47,022 nt of DNA, from contig DATGNS010000274.1 in the NCBI GenBank assembly GCA_035306625.1, positions 1 through 47,022 on the forward strand, read 5' to 3'. The notes under the pieces are model-generated. The model saw only the letters and a list, made by a program, of their open reading frames with translations, did not search any database and was not told the DNA's origin. Each line of letters starts with the position of its first letter. Position 1 is the first letter of the stretch. Made by a program: the position numbers and the translations under genes. Below are positions 1 to 6,900 of the stretch, piece by piece. This DNA comes from Serpens sp035306625 (GTDB taxonomy: Bacteria; Pseudomonadota; Gammaproteobacteria; Pseudomonadales; Pseudomonadaceae).

Positions 1-399
1 GCCCACCTGGGCCTGACGCCCCAGGCGGTGAACGTGTTCGGCGGCTACAAGGTGCAGGGCCGCAGCGAGGCCCAGGCCCGCCAGCTGCGCGCCGACGCCA
101 TCGCCCTGGAGCAGGCCGGCGCCGCCATGCTGCTGCTGGAATGCGTGCCCAGCGCCCTGGCCGCGGAAGTCACACAGGCGGTGTCCATTCCGGTGATCGG
201 CATCGGCGCCGGTCCGGGCACCGATGGCCAGGTACTGGTCCTGCACGACATGCTCGGCCTGTCGCTGACCGGCCGCACGCCCCGCTTCGTGAAGAACTTC
301 ATGGAAGGCCAGCCCAGCATCCAGGCTGCTCTCAGCGTTTACGTCCAGGCCGTCAAGGCCGTCACCTTCCCCGCTCCCGAACACGAATTTTCCGCATGA
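1..399 (+). CDS. panB: 3-methyl-2-oxobutanoate hydroxymethyltransferase, C-terminal part
   Basis: This is the last 132 codons of ketopantoate hydroxymethyltransferase, the first committed enzyme of pantothenate synthesis, which adds a hydroxymethyl group from methylene-tetrahydrofolate to 2-oxoisovalerate. The frame is open from base 1, so the start lies outside the window. PanB is usually about 265 residues, so roughly half is present. The visible part opens with the typical HLGLTPQ and NVFGGYKVQGR motifs, followed by LLLECVP and PVIGIGAGPGTDGQVLV, which line the barrel active site. The TGA overlaps the panC ATG as ATGA, which implies translational coupling within a panBC unit. Identification is secure; only the 5' truncation limits it. 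Confidence 0.97.
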   Translation, partial: AHLGLTPQAVNVFGGYKVQGRSEAQARQLRADAIALEQAGAAMLLLECVPSALAAEVTQAVSIPVIGIGAGPGTDGQVLVLHDMLGLSLTGRTPRFVKNFMEGQPSIQAALSVYVQAVKAVTFPAPEHEFSA

Positions 400-1244
400 A
401 CACCGTCACCACCGTCCAGCAACTGCGCGACGCCGTCGCCCAGGCCCGTCGCGAAGGCAAGCGCATCGCCCTGGTGCCCACCATGGGCAACCTGCACGCC
501 GGCCACATCTCGCTGATCGAGCAGGCCCGCCGCGGCGCCGACTTCGTCATCGCCAGCATCTTCGTCAACCCGCTGCAGTTCGGCGCCAACGAGGACCTGG
601 ACAAGTACCCGCGCACCCTGGCCGAGGATCAGGAGAAGCTGAGCGCCGCCGGTTGCGACCTGTTGTTTGCGCCAACCGTGGCCGAGATGTACCCCGACGG
701 GATGGAGGGCCAGACCCGCGTCCTGGTGCCCGGCGTGTCGGAAGGCCTGTGCGGCGCCAGCCGCCCGGGACATTTCGAAGGCGTGGCCACCGTGGTATGC
801 AAGCTGTTCAACATGGCGCAGCCGGATCTGGCCGTGTTCGGCGAGAAGGACTATCAGCAGCTGGCGGTGATCCGCACCATGGTGCGCGACCTCAACCTGC
901 CCATCGAGATCCAGGGCGCACCCATCGTGCGCGCCGAGGACGGCCTGGCGCTCTCCTCGCGCAATGGCTATCTGACCGCCGAGCAGCGTGCCGCCGCGCC
1001 GGCGCTGTACCGCAGCCTGCAGCAGCTGGCCGAGCGCCTGCGCGCCGGCGAGACCGACCATGCCGCGCTGATCGCCGACGCCCAGCGCAGCCAGCAGGCC
1101 GCCGGCTTCCGCCCGGACTACCTGGAGATCCGCGAGGCCTTCAGCCTGCGCCCGGCCACGCCGGCCGACCGCCATCTGGTGTTGCTGGTCGCCGCCCACC
1201 TGGGCAGCACCCGGCTGATCGACAACCTGAGCGTGACGCTCTGA
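396..1244 (+). CDS. panC: Pantothenate synthetase (pantoate--beta-alanine ligase)
   Basis: This cytosolic enzyme joins pantoate and beta-alanine using ATP to form pantothenate, the coenzyme A precursor. The protein is 282 residues, normal for the family. The nucleotidyl-transferase motif PTMGNLHAGH, containing the HxGH signature, lies near residues 28-37, and the KMSKS-like loop LSSRNGYL is present in the middle of the protein. The chosen ATG overlaps the panB stop (ATGA) and gives the usual short N-terminus MNTVTTVQQL; longer upstream readings would run through panB. It sits between panB and panD, the genes that supply its two substrates. Nothing is unusual about the sequence. Confidence 0.98.
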   Translation: MNTVTTVQQLRDAVAQARREGKRIALVPTMGNLHAGHISLIEQARRGADFVIASIFVNPLQFGANEDLDKYPRTLAEDQEKLSAAGCDLLFAPTVAEMYPDGMEGQTRVLVPGVSEGLCGASRPGHFEGVATVVCKLFNMAQPDLAVFGEKDYQQLAVIRTMVRDLNLPIEIQGAPIVRAEDGLALSSRNGYLTAEQRAAAPALYRSLQQLAERLRAGETDHAALIADAQRSQQAAGFRPDYLEIREAFSLRPATPADRHLVLLVAAHLGSTRLIDNLSVTL

Positions 1245-1322
1245 CCCCCGCGGCGGCTTGCCCACCCCCGGGCCTTGAGGCACACTCGGCCGCCGCCCGC
1301 ATCCCTGGAGGATTATCCCGCC

Positions 1323-1703
1323 ATGCATGCCATCATGCTCAAGGCCAAACTGCACCGCGCCATCGTCACCCACGCGGTGCTCGACTATGAAGGTTCCTGC
1401 GCCATCGACGGCGACTGGCTGGACATGTCCGGCATCCGCGAGTACGAGCAGATCCAGATCTACAACGTGGACAACGGCGAACGCTTCACCACCTACGCCA
1501 TCCGCGGCGAGGCCGGCTCGCGCATCATCTCCGTCAACGGCGCGGCCGCCCACAAGGCTGACGTGGGCCATCGCCTGATCATCTGCGCCTACGCCCACTA
1601 CGCCGAAAGCGAACTGGACGACCATGCGCCGCGCGTGCTCTACATGGGTGCCGACGGTGCACTGAGCCACACCAGCAATGCGATTCCGGTGCAGCTGGCC
1701 TGA
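1323..1703 (+). CDS. panD: Aspartate 1-decarboxylase precursor
   Basis: PanD makes beta-alanine from aspartate, the second substrate of PanC. It is synthesised as a pro-enzyme that cleaves itself at a Gly-Ser bond to create a pyruvoyl cofactor. Here the cleavage site is DYEGSC, with Gly24-Ser25. The protein is 126 residues, the standard size, and carries the YNVDNGERF and SVNGAAAHK motifs. The ATG at 1323 gives the conserved start MHAIMLKAKLHR. A GGAGG stretch lies about 11 bases upstream, slightly far but usable. The gap of 78 bases after panC shows no terminator, so panBCD is probably one operon. Confidence 0.98.
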   Translation: MHAIMLKAKLHRAIVTHAVLDYEGSCAIDGDWLDMSGIREYEQIQIYNVDNGERFTTYAIRGEAGSRIISVNGAAAHKADVGHRLIICAYAHYAESELDDHAPRVLYMGADGALSHTSNAIPVQLA

Positions 1704-1836
1704 GGCCGGCCACCGGTCGGTCGGGGGAAACCTCAGGCCATTTCAGGCTCCAAGGACATAGCGCACGCCCACCGCGCGCAGGACAAGCCAGCCGCGCCGC
1801 AGTCCCGCGGCATCGCCCCAGGAACCGGACGACCCC

Positions 1837-3504
1837 ATGCTGCCGTACTACCAGACTCCCCACGACGTGACCCACCTGCCCGCCTGGCAACTGCTCGTCG
1901 AGCACCGCCAGGCCATGCACGACTTCAGCCTGCGCCAGGCCTTCGCCGCCGACCCGCAGCGCTTTGCCCGCTTCTCCGTGGACAGCTGCGGGCTGTTTCT
2001 CGACTACTCGAAGAACCTGATCACCGAGCAGACCATCGACCTGCTGATGCGCCTGGCCCGTGAGGCCGGCCTGCAGCAATCCATCGAGGCACTGCTCGAC
2101 GGCCAGCCGGTGAACGCCTCCGAGGGGCGCCCGGCGCTGCACACCGCGCTGCGCCGGCCAGTCGGCGACCAGGTGCTGGTCAACGGCCAGGACGTGATGC
2201 CGGAAGTACACCGGGTGCTGCAGCAGATGACCGACCTGGTCGGACGCATCCATTCCAGCCTGTGGCGGGGCTACAGCGAGAAGAGCATCACCGATGTGGT
2301 GAACATCGGCATCGGCGGTTCCTACCTGGGACCTGAGCTGGTCTCCGAGGCGCTGCTGCCGTTCCGCCAGCGCGGCGTGCGCTGCCACTACCTGGCCAAC
2401 ATCGACGGCAGCGAGTTCCGCGAGCTGACCGCCCGGCTGAACGCCGAGACCACCCTGTTCATCGTCTCCAGCAAGTCGTTCGGCACCCTGGAGACCCTCA
2501 AGAACGCCATGGCCGCCCGCGAGTGGTACCTGGCCAGCGGCGGTCGCGAGGACAAGCTGTACCGGCACTTCATCGCAGTCACCAGCAACCGCCAGGCGGC
2601 CATCGAGTTCGGCATCAAGGACGAGAACATCTTCCCCATGTGGGACTGGGTCGGGGGACGCTATTCGCTGTGGTCCGCCATCGGCCTGCCCACCGCCCTG
2701 GCCATCGGCATGGCCAACTTCAAGGAGCTGCTCAGCGGCGCCTACAGCATGGATCGCCACCTGCGCGACGCGCCCTTCGAGCGCAACATGCCGGTGCTGC
2801 TGGCCATGCTGGGCATCTGGTACCAGAACTTCTGGGGCGCGCGCAGCCACGCCTTCCTGCCCTACGACCACTACCTGCGCAACTTCGTGAAGCATCTGCA
2901 GCAGCTGGACATGGAGTCCAACGGCAAGAGCGTGCTGCAGGATGGCCGTCCGGCCCCCTGCGACACCGGCGCGGTGGTCTGGGGTGGTGTGGGCTGCAAC
3001 GGCCAGCACGCCTACCACCAGCTGCTGCACCAGGGCACCCAGCTGATCCCCGCCGACTTCATCGTCCCGGTGGTCAGCTACAACCCGCTGCGCGACCACC
3101 ATCACTGGCTGTACGCCAACTGCCTGTCGCAGAGCCAGGCGCTGATGCTCGGCAAGACCCGCGAGGAAGCCGAGGCGGAACTGCGCGCCAGGGGCCTGCC
3201 GGAAGAGGAAGTGCAGCGCCTGGCGCCGCACAAGGTCATTCCCGGCAACCGCCCCAGCAACACCCTGGTCATCGAGCACATCGACCCGCGCCGCCTCGGC
3301 GCGCTGGTGGCGCTCTACGAACACAAAGTGTTCGTGCAGAGCGCCATCTGGGGCATCAACGCCTTCGACCAGTGGGGCGTGGAGCTGGGCAAGGAGCTGG
3401 GCCGCAATGTCTACGACAGCCTCACCGGCCAGCGTCCGGCCAGCGACGAGGATGGCTCGACCCGCGGCCTGATCGACTTCTTCCGCAGCCGCCACCGCGG
3501 CTAG
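1837..3504 (+). CDS. pgi: Glucose-6-phosphate isomerase
   Basis: Pgi interconverts glucose-6-phosphate and fructose-6-phosphate in the cytosol. In pseudomonads, which lack a complete Embden-Meyerhof route, it mainly serves gluconeogenesis and polysaccharide precursor supply. The protein is 555 residues, the full length of the long gamma-proteobacterial form. Diagnostic motifs are GIGGSYLGPELVSEAL near residue 152, VGGRYSLWSAIGLPTAL in the middle (the sugar-isomerase signature), and QLDMESNGKSV. The C-terminal region includes FDQWGVELGK, another family signature. A 133-base gap after panD holds no clear promoter. It may be transcribed with or independently of panBCD. Confidence 0.98.
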   Translation: MLPYYQTPHDVTHLPAWQLLVEHRQAMHDFSLRQAFAADPQRFARFSVDSCGLFLDYSKNLITEQTIDLLMRLAREAGLQQSIEALLDGQPVNASEGRPALHTALRRPVGDQVLVNGQDVMPEVHRVLQQMTDLVGRIHSSLWRGYSEKSITDVVNIGIGGSYLGPELVSEALLPFRQRGVRCHYLANIDGSEFRELTARLNAETTLFIVSSKSFGTLETLKNAMAAREWYLASGGREDKLYRHFIAVTSNRQAAIEFGIKDENIFPMWDWVGGRYSLWSAIGLPTALAIGMANFKELLSGAYSMDRHLRDAPFERNMPVLLAMLGIWYQNFWGARSHAFLPYDHYLRNFVKHLQQLDMESNGKSVLQDGRPAPCDTGAVVWGGVGCNGQHAYHQLLHQGTQLIPADFIVPVVSYNPLRDHHHWLYANCLSQSQALMLGKTREEAEAELRARGLPEEEVQRLAPHKVIPGNRPSNTLVIEHIDPRRLGALVALYEHKVFVQSAIWGINAFDQWGVELGKELGRNVYDSLTGQRPASDEDGSTRGLIDFFRSRHRG

Positions 3505-3510
3505 AACGCT

Positions 3511-3533
3511 CGAGCCGGCCCATCGCCGGCTCG
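3511..3533 (+). terminator. Hairpin after pgi, possible terminator without U-tract
   Basis: A perfect 9-bp stem (CGAGCCGGC at 3511-3519, GCCGGCTCG at 3525-3533, 5-base loop) begins 7 bases after the pgi stop codon. No run of T follows, so it is not a canonical intrinsic terminator. It may protect the 3' end or act with Rho. A second inverted pair of GC-rich arms lies near 3545-3565. Confidence 0.4.
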
Positions 3534-3583
3534 CATCGGACTTCGGGGCGGGTTCTCCGCCCCCACGGCCTGAGGCAGCGCCT

Positions 3584-4462
3584 ATGGAATTCCTGCGCCA
3601 GCGCATCGAACGCCATGTGCTCAGCCTGAGCGGGCTGACCCTGTCCGGCGTGGACATGGAGCAGCCCCGGGGCGATCCGGGCCTGTTCGGGCCCCAGTCG
3701 GTGTGCTGGAAGGTACACAGCGACTTCACCTCCATGCTGATCGGCGGCATCAGCGCCCTGATGATCCAGATGCTGCACCCGCTGGCCCTGGCCGGCGTCT
3801 GGGAGCATTCCAACTACCGCCAGGACATGCTCGGCCGGCTGCGCCGCACCGGGCAGTTCATCGCCGGCACCACCTTCGCCAGCCGCGCCGACGCCGAACG
3901 GTTGATCGCCCGGGTGCGCGCCATCCACGATCGGGTCAGCGGCATCGCCCCGGACGGTCGTCCCTATGCGGCCAACGATCCGCACCTGCTGACCTGGGTG
4001 CACGTCGCCGAGGTGTACAGCTTCCTGCAGTCGCACCTGCGCTACCGCAACCCGCACCTGAGCGGTGCCGAGCAAGATCGCTACTACGCGGAAATCGCCC
4101 TGGTCGGCGAGCTGCTGGGCGCCCGGGACATTCCACGCTCGCGCCAGCAGGTCGCCGAGTACTTTCAGGTCATGATGCCCGAGCTGTGTTGCGACTGGCG
4201 CTGTCGCGAAGTGATGGACACGCTGCTCGATGCGCCCGCGCCCAGCACTCTGACACGCCCCTTCAGCCGCCTGATGCTGCAGGCGGGCATGGAACTGCTG
4301 CCGGACTGGGCCTGTCAGCTGCTGGGCATCCGCCTGACCGCGCCGCGCCGCCAGCTGATCCGCGGCGCCGTGCGCCACAGCGCGCCGGTGCTGCGCTGGG
4401 CGGTGCGCAACGGCTCCATCCATCGCGCCCGGCGGCGCATGGGCCTGCCACCCTACGGCTGA
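3584..4462 (+). CDS. Oxygenase MpaB/Lcp-like family protein (DUF2236)
   Basis: A 292-residue protein of the DUF2236 family, which includes the fungal MpaB oxygenase and latex-clearing protein Lcp, heme-linked enzymes of all-helical fold. Family hallmarks visible are the early region with FGPQSVCWKVHSD, the helix SALMIQMLHPLALAGVWEHS with an MLHP element, the LRRTGQFI segment, then NDPHLLTWVHVAEVYSFL, in which the His is a candidate heme ligand or proton shuttle. No signal peptide is visible. The ATG at 3584 is the only good start after the pgi hairpin. Substrate and reaction are unknown; the oxygenase label is a family inference. It lies between pgi and a thiolase, where I recall P. aeruginosa carrying acsB instead. 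Confidence 0.75.
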   Translation: MEFLRQRIERHVLSLSGLTLSGVDMEQPRGDPGLFGPQSVCWKVHSDFTSMLIGGISALMIQMLHPLALAGVWEHSNYRQDMLGRLRRTGQFIAGTTFASRADAERLIARVRAIHDRVSGIAPDGRPYAANDPHLLTWVHVAEVYSFLQSHLRYRNPHLSGAEQDRYYAEIALVGELLGARDIPRSRQQVAEYFQVMMPELCCDWRCREVMDTLLDAPAPSTLTRPFSRLMLQAGMELLPDWACQLLGIRLTAPRRQLIRGAVRHSAPVLRWAVRNGSIHRARRRMGLPPYG

Positions 4463-4527
4463 CCCTTTTCCTGCGGCATTGGCCATGCCACCATGCCGGC
4501 CGCCATTCGAACAACAAGGAAAGCGTC

Positions 4528-5709
4528 ATGCAAGAAGTCGTCGTTGTCGCTGCCACTCGAACCGCCATCGGCAGTTTCCAGGGCACCCTGAGCAGTGTTC
4601 CCGCCGTCGAGCTGGGCGCCGCCGTGATCGCCCGCCTGCTGGAGCAGAGCGGCCTGGCCGCCGACGCCGTGGACGAAGTGATCATGGGCCATGTGCTCGC
4701 CGCAGGCGCCGGCCAGAACAGCGCCCGCCAGGCCGCGGTGAAGGCCGGACTGCCGCACCAGGTGTCCGCCCTGACCATCAACAAGGTCTGCGGCTCCGGC
4801 CTCAAGGCCGTGCACCTGGCCGCCCAGGCCATTCGCTGCGGCGACGCCCAGGTGGTGATCGCCGGCGGCATGGAGAACATGAGCCTGGCGCCCTACGTGC
4901 TGCCCAAGGTCCGCACCGGCCTGCGCATGGGCCACGCCCAGCTGCAGGACAGCATGATCCTCGACGGCCTGTGGGACGCCTTCAACGACTATCACATGGG
5001 CATCACCGCCGAGAACCTGGTGGAAAGGTACGGCCTGAGCCGCGAAGCCCAGGACGCCTTTGCCGCGGAATCGCAGCGCAAGGCCGCGGCCGCCCTGGCC
5101 ACCGACCGCTTCCAGAGCGAGATCACCCCGATCCTGATCCCGCAGCGCAAGGGCGAGCCGCTGGCCTTCGTGAAGGACGAACAGCCGCGCCCGGACACCA
5201 GTGCCGAATCCCTGGCCCGGCTCAAGCCGGCCTTCCGCAAGGACGGCACCGTGACCGCGGGCAACGCCTCCACCCTCAACGATGGCGCCGCCGCCGTGCT
5301 GCTGATGAGCGCCGCCCGGGCCCGCGAACTGGGCCTGCCGGTGCTCGGCCGCATCGCCGGCTACGCCAGTGCCGGTGTCGACCCGGCGATCATGGGCATC
5401 GGCCCGGTGGAGGCCACCCGCAAGACCCTGGCCAGGGCCGGCTGGAACCTGGATCAGGTCGAGCTGATCGAGGCCAACGAAGCCTTCGCCGCCCAGGCCC
5501 TGTCCGTGGGCCAGGAGCTCGGCTGGGACTGGGACAGGGTCAACGTCAACGGCGGCGCCATCGCCCTGGGCCATCCCATCGGCGCATCGGGCTGCCGCAT
5601 CCTGGTCAGCCTGCTGCACGAGATGCAGCGCCGCGAGGCGCGCAAGGGCCTGGCCACCCTGTGCATCGGTGGCGGTCAGGGCGTGGCCCTGGCCATCGAA
5701 CGCCCCTGA
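4528..5709 (+). CDS. Acetyl-CoA C-acyltransferase (thiolase)
   Basis: A biosynthetic-type thiolase of 393 residues, probably condensing two acetyl-CoA molecules to acetoacetyl-CoA or cleaving 3-ketoacyl-CoA. The nucleophilic cysteine is Cys88 in NKVCGSGLKAVHLA. The C-terminal NEAFAAQALSV, GHPIGASGCRILV and CIGGGQGVALAIE segments supply the catalytic His and second Cys. The ATG at 4528 is chosen because an AAGGAAAG ribosome-binding site precedes it and because the N-terminus (MQEVVVVAATRTAIG) matches the family start. Length and motifs resemble PhaA/AtoB-type enzymes, but no partner pathway gene (reductase, synthase, CoA-transferase) is adjacent, so the substrate is not assigned. Confidence 0.93.
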   Translation: MQEVVVVAATRTAIGSFQGTLSSVPAVELGAAVIARLLEQSGLAADAVDEVIMGHVLAAGAGQNSARQAAVKAGLPHQVSALTINKVCGSGLKAVHLAAQAIRCGDAQVVIAGGMENMSLAPYVLPKVRTGLRMGHAQLQDSMILDGLWDAFNDYHMGITAENLVERYGLSREAQDAFAAESQRKAAAALATDRFQSEITPILIPQRKGEPLAFVKDEQPRPDTSAESLARLKPAFRKDGTVTAGNASTLNDGAAAVLLMSAARARELGLPVLGRIAGYASAGVDPAIMGIGPVEATRKTLARAGWNLDQVELIEANEAFAAQALSVGQELGWDWDRVNVNGGAIALGHPIGASGCRILVSLLHEMQRREARKGLATLCIGGGQGVALAIERP

Positions 5710-5715
5710 TGCCAA

Positions 5716-5741
5716 GGGGCCCATCGCAACCGATGGGCCCC
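5716..5741 (+). terminator. Strong hairpin after thiolase gene
   Basis: A perfect 11-bp stem (GGGGCCCATCG at 5716-5726 and CGATGGGCCCC at 5731-5741, loop CAAC) starts 6 bases after the thiolase stop codon. There is no T-run, so it is a likely 3'-end or terminator-like structure, not a textbook intrinsic terminator. Confidence 0.5.
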
Positions 5742-5819
5742 CGCCGGCAGCTTTCCGCTGGAGCGGCGGGCGATTTCCGTTAGAATCGTCCGCCTCCCGT
5801 CTTTCCCGAGTGGTCCCGC

Positions 5820-6830
5820 ATGCCTGCTCCGCTACAGGCGCTGCGCGCCGCCCTTGCCTCCCGCCGTGAACTGATCGAACAACTGCACGGTCAGGGCACC
5901 GACTGCTACCGACTGTTCCATGGCAGCCAGGAAGGCGTGCCCGGGCTGACCCTCGACCGCTACGGCCCGCAACTGCTGATCCAGAGCTTTCATCAGCCCC
6001 TGGAGCCGGAACTGCTGCCCGGGCTGACGCAGGAGGTCGAGGCCTTCTTCGGCCATCCGCTGCTGCCGGTGTACAACGATCGCTCCCGGAGCAACTCCCG
6101 CATCGATCGCGCCGCCCACCGCCCGGACGCCGAGGCACTGGTCGAGCAGGTGGGCCATGAATGGGGGCTGAACTACCGGGTTCGCGGCCGGCATGCCGGT
6201 CAGGATCCCCTGCTGTTCCTTGACCTGCGCAACGCCCGGGGCTGGGTGAAGGCCAACAGCGCCGGCAAGTCGGTGCTCAACCTGTTCGCCTACACCTGCG
6301 GGGTGGGCCTGTGCGCGGCGGCCGGCGGCGCCGCGGAGGTCTGGAACCTGGATTTCGCCGCCGGCAACCTGGCCGTCGGCCGCGAGAACGCCGAGCTCAA
6401 CCCGCAGCTGCCCGCCATGCGCTTCGTGCAGTCGGACTACTTCCCGGCCATCCGCCAGCTGGGCGGACAACCGGTCGCCCATCGCCGCGGCCAGCGCCTG
6501 CCGACCTATCCGCATCTGGAGGCGCGCCAGTTCGACCTGGTGTTCCTCGACCCGCCGGCCTGGGCCAAGAGTCCCTTTGGCACCGTCGACCTGCTGCGCG
6601 ACTACCAGAGCCTGCTCAAGCCCGCGCTGCGGGTCACCGCCGAGGGCGGCACGCTGGTGTGCAACAACAACCTGGCCAGGGTGCCGCTCGAGGACTGGCG
6701 CAGCCAGGTGCTGCGCTGCGCCGAGAAGAGCGGACGCCCGGTGCGCGATTGCCAGTACCTGCCGCCGGCTGGCGACTTTCCCTCCCCTGGCGGCGAGCCG
6801 CCGCTCAAGACGCTGATCCTGCAGCTGTGA
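5820..6830 (+). CDS. Class I SAM-dependent methyltransferase, RlmI-like without PUA domain
   Basis: A 336-residue methyltransferase related to RlmI/RlmK-type 23S rRNA cytosine-C5 methyltransferases. The N-terminus corresponds to the EEHUD-like domain (RLFHGSQEGVPGLTLDRYG near residue 33), followed by a Rossmann methyltransferase domain. That domain has SAM motif I (LNLFAYTCGVGLCAA, about residues 153-167) and motif IV LVFLDPPAWAKS near residue 240. RlmI is about 395 residues because it starts with a PUA RNA-binding domain; that domain is absent here, and there is no in-frame extension to supply it. An AT-rich TAGAAT box at 5781-5786 could be a -10 element. RNA modification is likely but the exact base is not established. 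Confidence 0.8.
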   Translation: MPAPLQALRAALASRRELIEQLHGQGTDCYRLFHGSQEGVPGLTLDRYGPQLLIQSFHQPLEPELLPGLTQEVEAFFGHPLLPVYNDRSRSNSRIDRAAHRPDAEALVEQVGHEWGLNYRVRGRHAGQDPLLFLDLRNARGWVKANSAGKSVLNLFAYTCGVGLCAAAGGAAEVWNLDFAAGNLAVGRENAELNPQLPAMRFVQSDYFPAIRQLGGQPVAHRRGQRLPTYPHLEARQFDLVFLDPPAWAKSPFGTVDLLRDYQSLLKPALRVTAEGGTLVCNNNLARVPLEDWRSQVLRCAEKSGRPVRDCQYLPPAGDFPSPGGEPPLKTLILQL

Positions 6831-6839
6831 TGCGCACAT

Positions 6840-6862
6840 CCCCGGCGAAACGCCGGGGCTTT
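6840..6862 (+). terminator. Intrinsic terminator after methyltransferase gene
   Basis: An 8-bp perfect GC stem (CCCCGGCG at 6840-6847, CGCCGGGG at 6851-6858, loop AAA) is followed by CTTT. It begins 10 bases past the upstream gene's stop. It separates this gene from the DUF748 gene that follows. Confidence 0.7.
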
Positions 6863-6900
6863 GCCATACTTGCCGACCTCACCGTCGAGCGGCGCTGCCC

